From: Mactra quadrangularis
Taxonomy: Eukaryota; Mollusca; Bivalvia; Venerida; Mactridae
Direction of reading: 5' to 3'
Length of the DNA: 64,000 nucleotides
Assembly: GCA_025267735.1 (NCBI GenBank)
Contig: CM046305.1
Location: 37,035,108-37,099,107, forward strand
Below the pieces are notes generated by a model, which was not told the DNA's origin, did not search any database, and saw only the letters and a list, made by a program, of their open reading frames with translations. Shown here piece after piece: positions 24,301-31,387 of the stretch. Position 1 is the stretch's first letter, and each line of letters starts with the position of its first letter. A program made the translations under genes and the position numbers.

Positions 24301-27300
24301 GAAAAGGAAATAGGTTAGGCTAAAAGCCAAATTCTCGAACTTATACCGGGTGATGCAATAAACGTAAGAAAACAGGAAAATAGATTAACATTACTTTCTG
24401 GGTCAATAGAAGTTATTGATTATAGAAAAGTGCAAATGGATGTCTCTAAACTTATTTGTAAGACATTTAGTTATATATATTAATTTACGAAAAGATCAGT
24501 TTCAAATAACTTTGTGTTACATGTATGCAGTTCGGAATAAAAGCAGTTTGGACGATGTCCAATCTTCGTAAACAGATATCCTGTAGAGCGTTGTCGTACA
24601 GGATCTCTAACATCTCAATGGAGGGTCACGTCGAGATGACCTTTATGTCGACCAATCAATGCATAGCTTTCATCTAGACGCGCACTATAAATAACATTTT
24701 GATTTCGTAATTTCTATTTTTAGACCAAGGTTTGCGAGCTAATTTAACAGCGGTATTATTTACAGTCTGCGATTTGACGGCTCATTTCAAATTGCGTGAC
24801 GTAGACGATGTAAACAAGTTACTAATCATTACAATTTCGTCATGAATATTATGATGAGAAAAGGTCACCTGAACGTGACCCTTGTTTGAAAACGGCTGGA
24901 TCTAAATCAGCGAGTAGACGAGCGGAAAATTTTAGATCGGATTTTAATCAGATTAGACGATGTCCTATGAGTATCAGAGTAATGGACAAAGCACTGGCTT
25001 TAGAGTTCTTAAATTTGCTGAATACGCACGCATATGCTTTACAAATAATATTATGTCAACGAACGCAATTAGGGACCTTAGTCAGTTATTTCCCCTTGTA
25101 TACTCTTCAAATAGGTAGGTCCAATTTGTTGGATTACTACCTTGGATTTTACCCTTACTTTTCAATGTCAATTTGCCAAAATTAATCTTAAATAACTTTT
25201 TTGTAAATTATTTAATTTGTTTGAAATTCAAGCTAAGTATTTTAAGGGTAAAGAACTATCCAAATTTCATCACTTCTGTAAATATCCTCATTAACAAGTA
25301 AGATATTAGATGTAATATTTTGTTTTCCTTACATAGGAATTCAATGATAAAATCCGAAGATTCCAACTGTAAGGACCTACTTACCAATTGGATTGCTTCA
25401 GATTTTAACAGGAAAAGATAACTGACTAAAGTCCCCAATTAAAAAATAGACCCGTATACTTTATCGTAAACATTTGATAACTTCACTGACACTATTTAAT
25501 ATATTAAGGCAGTGTATAGCATGTATACTCGGGGGACTTTATATACATATATAGTGGCGTACGCACTATTTTATGATCATAAGTTATGGATTCTGGTACC
25601 AGTGCGACAGAGTTGATAATAATAAGTTTCAGCAATTTTCATTTATATACCATAGGCGGATCCAGCGGGGGAGGGGGTTAGGGGGGTCTGGACCCCCCCC
25701 TAGAATTTGGAAAATGTACCTGTCCATTAGTGTATTTCTTGTCTGTAAGTCATTTTTAAGTAGCATGAAGCAATTTTTCTCGGTGCTTAACATAGATTTG
25801 ATGGTTATGTAGTTTTAATTATCAATATGTTGCATTTTTCTGCAAAATGTGTATAATGTGGTTCGAGGTTCGGACCCCCCCTAGAAAAGTTCGGATCCCC
25901 CCTAGAAAAGTTAGGACCCCTTGGAAAAAATCCTGGATCCGCCCCTGTATACCATCCGCTATTAGTTATTGTACAAGATTTTTCTTTGTTCAATAAGTAG
26001 GACGTATGAGATTTAATTATACAGTGAGTGCATACCAAAATAGTAAAAGATGGGATCAAACTTGTCCTTGTGTCGAGCGTGCCGTTCGTAGACCCTCGAA
26101 GAGTATTGCTTCAGCCTCGACGAAGAAAAGTAACAATGTTTATTTTGTCACGTATAACTCGAGATATTTTCACATTATGTTCTCACACAGGCCAAAACAT
26201 CTATCGGTCATTGAACTCCTAGCTGTAAACACTAAAATCAAGGTGATCTAATACATGACACAATACTATTTATAAATGTGATATATGATATCATAAATGT
26301 AAAAGTACTATCATATTATAAAATACCGATTTACCCTGAACACTAAAAATTCGAGCACACTCGCGATTATGAAGGATTCGGATAATTAAACAGGTTGCCG
26401 GAAAACCAGATGTTAGGCATACCACATACTTAATAGAGTTTGGATGCATTACCTCGATAAGATTGAAATATATTTAACAATTGTTGAAAGATATGTTGTC
26501 GTTTAAGAGCGATAGCTTTACAACTCAAAGTGCGTCTTATTAACGTATGACAAAATGTGCTAGAACCTATACCTCATTATCAAGTTAATGTCACGAAATT
26601 GAAAGAACTATCGCGTACATCGTAGACAAAAAATGCCAACATTATAATGAAAAATGAAGTGACTTTTTTGCGTAAGGTAATTATACAAATTCCTCATATT
26701 TGTCGGGATAAAAAATGACAGCAGCACATGTTATACGTCGTTAACGGGTCAGTACCATTATACAGTACCCACCAAAAGTTTGGAGACAATTCTTGAGTTT
26801 GATAATTATTTTTGTAGAATCATTATTTTTGATATATTTAAGTATGGTTTGTGATACAATGAAGACTAATTTCATTAAAGCAACACATTTATAATATTAA
26901 GCATCTGACATCAATAAGCCTCCAATACCATGTTTATTGTAATTATTTTCCATAACATAGCTTTTATGCAGTTTTTGTAGTCTCAGTTATGAGGAATAAT
27001 GATAACCAAAAATAAAGCAAAACTAAAAAGCATTTAAAAATAAACAGTCAACAAATTTTAGATAAAAGCTATTCAGTCGACATACAGAGTGAAAATGTCT
27101 CCAAACTTTTGGTAGGTACTGTATAGTGTATACATGTACATTCAGGAAAAGATTTATTTTCCCATCGTTTATTTGAACAGCTAAATGTATTAGCTAAACA
27201 AACGTTAAATACATGTTAAAACAAACAGTTTATCCTGAGCTGAACTTGCAGTACAGTAGCCTGTTCAATTACCCTAAACGTTCCAAAACGGTCCGTAACG

Positions 27301-30300
27301 ATACATTCGAAACTCCTCGACAATTCGCTGTGAATAATCTCGGACATATTTATACGCTATTCTGAAACTACCGGTATTGAAGTTAACAAATATACGATCG
27401 TTTAGGCAATGAGATATGTTTCTTTTTTAATCCATTTAATCCATAAATTTTGAAACATCACTCATTGCCCTTAACGATCGTAATTTGTTTATTAGATTAG
27501 ATTATTCCCAGCGAATGGCCGAGGAGTTCCGAATGTATCGTTACGGAACGTTTTGGAACGTTTAGGGTAATTGAACGGGCTACAGACGTTAGTACAGACA
27601 GACTGTTAACAATTAATCAGTGCCAACTTTTAACAGTTTATAAAAACGCTTGTCTTGAAGATAGCTTGAGAAAAATTAAGTTCAAGGTTACAACTAACAT
27701 GGTACAAAAAATATGTTTATGCTAATGGTAGTATTATTACTTTTATTTGCTTTTCGACTCAGAATACAGCCAATGCCTTGGCTTCAGTACCATGAGGACT
27801 ATTGATTTCAATACTCAGCATATGTCAGATAAAAGTTGCCATCTAGTCAAGCAATCTTTAAATTACAAATTATGCTAACTTTTCGACAATCTACATGTAA
27901 AATGACCTCCCAAAAACATGCAAGATATAATTCTACCACGATACACAGTCTTTTATGGGTCCTTAATGCTTGACCATACATTCCATTCCATAGAACTTTT
28001 TCATTTACCCTTGTAGTATATTAAATCATCTAGCTACGCTCCCGACAAATGTTAGTAGACACATCATTCGATATCAAGTATGGATTGTCTTTTCGATTGT
28101 TAAGATAAGTAATAAAGTGAAGGGCATACTGTACATGGTAGACAGCTATAAATAAGGTCTGGTGAAATATTGAAAGTCGTGCTTTACATTATAAAGGTAA
28201 GTTTGTTCGAAGTTATTTGACTTAATTCATATACATATAGTTAGCTGATAAGCAGACAGTGAAAGTAGCCGACTTACTAACTAGGGCTGTGGATCGTTGA
28301 GCAAGAGGCGATCCGATCAGAACCACGATTCATGTGTAGCGATTCACGATTCGAACCACGATTCACTAGTTAAATATAGGAAATCATGTAATAACAAAAA
28401 TAAGTGAAGAATTACAGAAGCTTTTGTTAAATGGAAAATCATGTACTCCAAACATTTCTATTACCAGGCATTTTGTGGAAATTTTCAGTGATAACATTTT
28501 GTGTATCAATCGAAATTTTGAATTAAATTAAAATTTTCATTAGTAGTGCGGCTCGTTTTCAGTGGTAATTAAGCTGAAAATGTTCTTTCATTATTTCCAA
28601 AAATAGATCGCGATCCGACGATTTTGGACGTGACGAATATTCGTACTCGATTTTCTAGTCGGGATCGCGAATATCCGAGTACTCGGATACTCGCAACAGT
28701 CCTATTACTAACTGACTTAAGTTACGATTCTTATCTGGCTAGAAGCATGTTTGTGTACGAGCAAGCAATTGTCCATCGGTAAGAAGCGTCCTTAGGGATC
28801 GAGACGTCTTGTGTTCTGACCCTACTAGGGAAACTGCTAATTTCATTGAGCAAGAAATTTGCCGGCAGTTGTTTCACTGCACACAGGTGTAAATAAGTAC
28901 AATGAAGGCTCTCCTGTCTATAGGTGATTTCAGTAATCAGGGGTTATCGTACAAAAGTGATAAGTCGGCTTATCATGTAACTGAATGCAGTCTTTTAACC
29001 GCACTTTAATTTTTTAAATCTTATCTGGATAGCTGGCTAGCTGGTCATGTAGAGTTTACTTACAAACAGACTCACTACAAATTTCTAGCTGGCTAGCTGA
29101 GATTACTACAGTGTGAGCTAGTAAATTTCCTTTCATAAAGACTACGTACAGTGTCAAACGTTTAGTACCATCAGGGCCATCTTGTTCCAAGATATCCGTA
29201 TACCCGTACGGAGCCGTAGCTGGAAGATATGCAAGTTTAATCCATACTCGACCACGATTGTGTTCACGATTTGACTTTGAAACTGTTACGAGTATCCATG
29301 GCTCATCTCACGGACCCTGGTAAAACGCAACAGTTCGTACGGGCACGCAATAATTCGTACGGGTCCTTGCGGAGCTTGATCGCACGGCGCCCGTACGGTG
29401 CCCTCACGACTATTTTTATGTTTATGGGACTGTAGCATTAATTAGTGTGTTGTATTCAATTCGGTTTTATAAAAGGACGGACATAACAGTACTTGCAGTA
29501 CAGCATGTAAACTATGTAAACTTATAAACTGAATATAGGCTCATCGTAATGACAATATATGACCTACTATACAAATTCAAACATTATTTGATAATTATAT
29601 AGGTTTATATAACTACGCTAGGCTCGTTTGTCTAATAATTTTAATTCACCGTAACCATAAACAAGTTAAATAGGCCAACGTAATGTTGACTTAACTAGCT
29701 CATGTGTGCATAGGTACGTAATAAAATAGTAAAAAACAAGTCCAACGTGACCTTATGTTTAAAATGTCTTGAAATAAGCACATAGAATTTGACCTATATT
29801 GTTAATACTGCTGAGATAGGCACAATTCCCTAGCCTTTTTATCTTAATACACGTGCATTACGAGTTAACAGAAACAGAACATTTACTTTTATACATGAAG
29901 ATTAGATTACAAAAAAGATTAATGATTAAACGGTAGCGAGTGTTTATCCGCTCGTATACAAGGGTGGAGTAGAGGCTGTCTTTCAAGGGAGAGGGATTGA
30001 AAAGATTTAAGAGAGGCCCTGGTAAATAGTATTGTAAATATGCATGAGTGGAGTGAAGACTGTCATTTCAAGGAGGGGGTAGGAAAGATATAAAGGGACA
30101 GTTTAAACGGTATTGTGTATTTACATGGGCGGAGTAGAGACTGTCTATTCGGGGTGTGGGGTGAGGGAAGCGCATTAAAAGGGGTCCATACAATAATATT
30201 TGGCTTAAGAACAAACTGATTCTTGAACTCAAAGTATATTGTTGAACCATATCGATATGTCAACAAATAACTAGGTCTACATCCAACTTTATTTACATGT

Positions 30301-30909
30301 CGTTAGACTAGTTATACACCGACCTATCTATATCTACATCATGTGTGGATGAAAGTGGATAAAAAAGTGTTTAGAAGAGAATATTATCAAATATCTTACG
30401 ATAATTTTGTTATGTTATATAAAAGGATTTACGATGAAAATCAGTCGTAAGACCTTTGATATGACGGGCTCAGGTTCCAAAATTATGAAAATTATATTGA
30501 GCAAACTCTAAGCTCTTCCTTCGGCAGCCCTTTGACACGCTGAAAATACATATACTCGATGGAAATAATGTTACAGTTAAGTTCCAATATTCCAATATTA
30601 GGACCGTTCGTAACGAAGCGGTCTTGGTAAAATCATGTCCTTTTTTGTTCAAATTAAGTATTTGTGATTAAAAATCGTCAAAAATCGCATTATTTTGCAA
30701 TAACCAAAGTGATCCTTATATTTGAACTTAACTCTATCTAAATTACTATTTTACATGTATATAAATATCCCTACGTACCAGTTTCCATCCTCTGAATAGT
30801 CCTCGCGTACTGTACCCCATTGTCTCTCTGACAGGTAGGGACCCCAACGTTTCCAGTTCTTGGATCGAGTCCTATCCTCCTTAAGTCGTTTCTTCTCCAA
30901 GCCAGCCAT
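210..30909 (-). CDS. GH63-type glycoside hydrolase, YMR196W-like group (N-terminal 567 residues, 11 exons, 3' end outside window)
   Basis: Predicted (alpha/alpha)6-barrel hydrolase of the GH63/mannosylglycerate-hydrolase-like clan; substrate unknown. Minus-strand exons: 30779-30909, 22698-22866, 21084-21258, 20210-20382, 18581-18779, 17840-17989, 8727-8935, 8113-8209, 2684-2814, 1749-1865, 210-361. All junctions are GT-AG (exon 7 donor GTTGAC is weak) and every phase matches, giving 567 codons plus two bases. The ATG at 30909 starts [13 protein letters not shown]. Family blocks seen in order: [18 protein letters not shown] (21-38), [14 protein letters not shown] (~54-67), [60 protein letters not shown] (479-490), [11 protein letters not shown], and [19 protein letters not shown] (518-536). 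D483 in SWD is the likely general acid, by analogy. Family members run near 850-900 residues, so about a third is missing leftwards. No signal peptide, so probably cytosolic. Exon 5 carries an extra low-complexity stretch. Intron 1 is 7.9 kb. Confidence 0.9.
390..760. repeat. imperfect GAT/ATG-rich simple repeat
   Basis: A 370-bp run of degenerate TGATGA/GATAAT/GATGTT trinucleotide-like repeats in the hydrolase intron. No coding signal is seen. Confidence 0.8.
1936..2242. mobile_element. MITE, CATTCGGAAC family, with 9-bp target-site duplication
   Basis: The element at 1945-2233 starts CATTCGGAACAACCTCGGCG and ends with the inverse of CATTCGGAACTACCTCGGCG. Both sides carry an identical 9-bp direct repeat, CAGGAATCA (1936-1944 and 2234-2242), which suggests Mutator-like mobilisation. 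Related copies lie at 23977-24060 and 57518-57579. It sits in an intron of the hydrolase. Confidence 0.85.
2855..3210. mobile_element. MITE, GGGACTTTAGTCAG family, flanked by TTAA
   Basis: Terminal inverted repeats TAAGAGACTTTAGTCAG and TAAGGGACTTTAGTCAG bound 356 bp, flanked by TTAA at 2851-2854 and 3211-3214. TTAA targets are typical of piggyBac and Kolobok elements. A second copy of the whole element is at 25071-25436, where the flanking bases are less clear. Confidence 0.75.
3340..3428 (-). mobile_element. SINE 3' tail (minus strand), separated from its head by a later insertion
   Basis: The reverse complement contains GGTGATTTCAATGTTCAGGG followed by GTTATCGTACAA and AAGTCGGCT. This matches the tail of the plus-strand SINE near 28920-28975. 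The matching 5' head is at 7114-7262; the 3,685-bp element between them interrupted the SINE. Confidence 0.75.
3429..7113. mobile_element. 3.7-kb TIR element without transposase (CACTGTAAAAA ends)
   Basis: Ends CACTGTAAAAA (3429) and its inverse TTTTTACAGTG (7113). Subterminal zones on both sides are packed with AACATGTTTTA/AAAGTGT-type motifs that extend the inverted repeat over 100 bases or more. It is inserted in a minus-strand SINE. The CACTG start resembles CACTA/EnSpm or Chapaev ends, but the duplication is unclear (TAA on the left, TAC on the right). The interior has a 64-bp tandem repeat and only an 80-codon minus ORF (4700-4942), so it is probably non-autonomous. Confidence 0.75.
4319..4481. 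repeat. 64-bp tandem repeat, about 2.5 copies
   Basis: Copies start at 4319, 4383 and 4447, each beginning CCTAATTTC and containing CCTGTCCTAATTTCGTCACC. The first two differ by only a few bases. It lies inside the 3.7-kb TIR element. Confidence 0.9.
7114..7262 (-). mobile_element. SINE 5' head (minus strand), tRNA-derived
   Basis: The reverse complement reads GGGAGCAGTGGTCCAGTGGT (A-box-like) and then CCAGGTTTGGGCC (B-box-like), followed by a degenerate AGAAATTTAG core and AAATGGGTAC. The head matches the one at 40369-40440. The tail of this copy is at 3340-3428. Confidence 0.75.
7643..7932. mobile_element. MITE, TGGCATATTTCTGCC family, internally palindromic
   Basis: Near-identical inverted ends contain GGCATATTTCTGCC followed by CAGATAACCACATAACTAAC; the outer bases read TATGATGG and TATAGTGG, so the target may be TA. 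The interior is a chain of smaller palindromes built on GTTAACTAGTTAAC-like blocks and AACGCGTTA. A minimal 86-bp member is at 23884-23969. Confidence 0.85.
8290..8449. mobile_element. 160-bp MITE with TA target site, Tc1/mariner- or pogo-like
   Basis: Ends CAGTACAACCTCTCTTGAGC and, on the other strand, CAGTAAAACCTCTACAGAGC, each flanked by TA. It lies 80 bp upstream (transcriptionally) of hydrolase exon 8. Confidence 0.8.
9684..11063 (-). pseudogene. LINE ORF2, C-terminal part (reverse transcriptase palm to zinc knuckle)
   Basis: The second half of ORF2, separated from its first half by the Tc1 insertion. It shows [17 protein letters not shown], the catalytic FADD box (LFADDIVLF), [23 protein letters not shown] and a C-terminal [20 protein letters not shown] (CCHC-like knuckle). 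The frame is open from the transposon edge to the stop at 9684. No lesion is visible apart from the insertion, so the LINE was probably young when it was hit. Confidence 0.85.
11064..12462 (+). mobile_element. Tc1-like DNA transposon inserted in LINE ORF2
   Basis: Inverted ends CTAGACAAAACTTCTAACGC (left) and CTAGGCAAAACTTCTAACGC (right, other strand), with TA on each outer side (11062-11063 and 12463-12464), the Tc1/mariner target. At 1,399 bp it is a little shorter than usual, matching an internal loss in its transposase. The orientation opposes the LINE and the host gene. Confidence 0.92.
11354..12261 (+). pseudogene. Tc1-family DD34E transposase with one intron and an internal deletion
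   Basis: Exon 1 (11354-11492) encodes [19 protein letters not shown], a paired-like HTH with [21 protein letters not shown] 113-bp GT-AG intron (11493-11605, AG|GTATGT to TTTCAG|GT) keeps phase into exon 2 (11606-12261). Total 264 residues. The catalytic triad is present: D in FSDESRF, D in FQHDNARPH, and E in [11 protein letters not shown] 35 residues later (DD34E). Between GRVTTRQQD and [11 protein letters not shown] about 65-75 residues usual for the family (second HTH and linker) are missing without a frameshift. It is therefore probably non-functional in DNA binding though still open. The intron could alternatively be fortuitous. Confidence 0.85.
12463..14484 (-). pseudogene. LINE ORF2, N-terminal part (AP endonuclease and reverse transcriptase fingers)
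   Basis: Starts [12 protein letters not shown] at 14484, 18 bp after the ORF1 stop. The APE endonuclease spans residues 1-275, with E34 (FTETW), D156/N158 (GDLNS) and SDH 267-269. Reverse transcriptase begins near residue 550 with [19 protein letters not shown] and FGFRESRST; the first catalytic Asp lies in FIDYQRAFD (639-647). LINE sequence ends at about residue 674, where the Tc1 element begins; the further codons read into its TIR. Confidence 0.9.
14503..15672 (-). CDS. LINE ORF1, coiled-coil RRM nucleic-acid-binding protein
   Basis: 389 residues, intact. Basic start [12 protein letters not shown], a Ser/Thr/Pro/Asn-rich stretch, two poly-Gln tracts (about 84-90 and 107-122, encoded by CAA repeats), a heptad coiled coil (about 130-225), then an RRM-like block with [16 protein letters not shown] (from 236), [10 protein letters not shown] and [19 protein letters not shown], and a C-terminal domain. 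This is the L1/Tx1-type ORF1p layout: a trimeric RNA-binding chaperone of the retrotransposon RNP. Confidence 0.85.
16366..17302. mobile_element. TIR element rich in CCGGTTTTCAGA motifs
   Basis: Outer ends CGGATCTGCC and its inverse GGGCAGATCCCG. Both subterminal zones repeat CCGGTTTTCAGA-like blocks (two on the left, four on the right, partly mutated). The AT-rich middle has no coding signal. Non-autonomous; superfamily not assigned. Confidence 0.55.
18840..19510. repeat. ~135-bp tandem repeat, about 4-5 diverged copies
   Basis: A GTTAAATCAAGTCAAG-type block recurs near 19040, 19173, 19308 and 19447, with AAAGTGAAGTGGAGTAAATTG between. Each unit is itself built of AAGTMAA-like hexamers. It lies in the intron upstream of hydrolase exon 5. 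Confidence 0.8.
21883..21974. repeat. 92-bp near-perfect hairpin
   Basis: CGCTGTCGTATAGGATCT with TTTGACAACGCACAG is inverted as CTGTGCGATGTCAAG and AGATCCTATATGACAGCG. It resembles the GTTGTCGTACAGGATCT end of the 396-bp Mutator-like MITE, so it may be a relict of that group. Confidence 0.65.
22579..22650. repeat. hairpin relict of the CTCGTACCCAGAGG MITE
   Basis: Left arm CTCGTACCCAGAGGTTATCA and right-arm inverse TGATAGCCTCTGGGAACGAG around a short loop. These arms match the 30-bp unit of the minisatellite at 44809. A single partial arm also occurs near 33510-33550. Confidence 0.8.
22898..23080 (+). mobile_element. tRNA-derived SINE (plus strand)
   Basis: A-box-like GTGGTCGAGCGG, B-box-like GGTTTGAATCT, then the core TTTCCTTGAGTAAGAAACTT. 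It lies 30 bp upstream of hydrolase exon 2 (opposite strand). Confidence 0.75.
23185..23401. mobile_element. MITE, CTACAGTCCCATAAA ends
   Basis: Left end GCTACAGTCCCATAAACATA; right end inverse GCCTCAGTCCCATAAAATCG. The interior holds repeated CCGTACGGG-type sites (GTACGGGCGCCGTG, TACGGGTGTG, GTACGGGTACGCAAC). An inverted, diverged copy is at 29205-29436. Confidence 0.75.
23884..23969. mobile_element. 86-bp palindromic MITE, TGGCATATTTCTGCC family
   Basis: TATGGTGGCATATTTCTGCC and its inverse flank a central ACTAACTAGTTAAT. This is a minimal version of the element at 7643-7932. Confidence 0.85.
23977..24060. mobile_element. short MITE, CATTCGGAAC family (diverged)
   Basis: A hairpin on ATCTTCTACGAAGATA with outer GCTGAGGTGGTTCCGAATG on the right and a decayed CATTC...CTACCTCAGC on the left. 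Same family as 1945-2233. Confidence 0.65.
24560..24955 (+). mobile_element. 396-bp Mutator-like MITE, copy 1
   Basis: Starts CAATCTTCGTAAACAGATAT and ends TTTTAATCAGATTA. Both sides carry GACGATGTC (24551-24559 and 24956-24964), a 9-bp duplication. Copies 2 (36336-36733) and 3 (59091-59487, inverted) align across the full length. The ends share only a short CAATCT/AGATTG inverted repeat. No ORF above 100 codons. Confidence 0.9.
25071..25436. mobile_element. MITE, GGGACTTTAGTCAG family, copy 2
   Basis: Aligns end to end with 2855-3210, including TATACTCTTCAAATAGGTAG and CAATTTGCCAAAATTAAT. Ends AGGGACCTTAGTCAG and GGGGACTTTAGTCAG (inverse). Confidence 0.8.
25654..25947. mobile_element. hAT-like MITE, CAGGGGCGGATCC family, 8-bp duplication
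   Basis: AGGCGGATCCAG at the left and the inverse of CAGGGGCGGATCCAGGATTT at the right, flanked by identical TATACCAT (25646-25653 and 25948-25955). Poly-C/G tracts follow each end. Related copies are at 33710-33969 and 56939-57371. Confidence 0.88.
26763..27121. mobile_element. 359-bp Tc1/mariner-like MITE, TA target
   Basis: CAGTACCCACCAAAAGTTTG and, inverted, CAGTACCTACCAAAAGTTTG, then GGAGACA on both arms, each flanked by TA. No coding sequence inside. Confidence 0.88.
27257..27582. mobile_element. 326-bp MITE with long inverted repeats, CAG flanks
   Basis: TAGCCTGTTCAATTACCCTA and, inverted, TAGCCCGTTCAATTACCCTA continue as about 75-bp arms (AACGTTCCAAAACG, GTAACGATACATTCG). CAG lies on each side. 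An internally deleted relative is at 31831-32060. Confidence 0.85.
28282..28704. mobile_element. hAT-like MITE, 8-bp duplication TTACTAAC
   Basis: Starts TAGGGCTGTGGATCG and ends, inverted, with TAGGACTGTTGCGAG. TTACTAAC occurs at 28274-28281 and 28705-28712. The subterminal zones are full of CGATTC/ATCGCGATCC motifs. Confidence 0.88.
28785..29000 (+). mobile_element. SINE (plus strand) with degenerate tRNA head
   Basis: Core TTTCATTGAGCAAGAAATTT and the tail GGTGATTTCAGTAATCAGGG, GTTATCGTAC. This copy supplies the tail used to recognise the split SINE at 3340/7262. Confidence 0.7.
29205..29436. mobile_element. inverted diverged copy of the GTCCCATAAACATA MITE
   Basis: Ends GTTTATGGGACTGTAGC and carries CGGCGCCCGTACGGTGCCCT, matching 23185-23401 inverted. 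The left end is decayed. Confidence 0.65.
29955..30200. repeat. ~82-bp tandem repeat, three diverged copies
   Basis: GTGGAGTAGAGGCTGTC-like starts at 29964, 30049 and 30129, each followed by a G-rich stretch. Confidence 0.7.
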
Positions 30910-31387
30910 CACGTGACCATATTATGTCAAAAGTAAAAAAAAAAAAACTTAAGATAGCACTTCTTAAATGTCCAACAATTTTTTTATACGATATTTTTAT
31001 TTATAGAATAAACGAATGTCAAGGTCATAAATTTTGTAAACAATACATAACCCACTGTGAGCAGAGTTTACTGCACTGTAATCAGTAATGTATATATATT
31101 GTATATTACCAAGTATTATCCATGTAATATACGTGGTTATATATAAAGTACATTTCACAAGTTAAAACACTTACAGTAATTTAGAATGCAATTTCCATTA
31201 AGTTCAGCGCTCCGAAATGCACGTGTATCCAACATAAGTCGCAGAATAAAACATAAATCGTGGAAAATAAATCATTTGTAGATTATATCGGTGAGAACAG
31301 ATAGAAAACTAGCTCAGTCGTTTCGCGTGATAAAAAACAAACAACCAATGAATAGAGTTACAGCGTTCATATACTGACTGTCGACAG

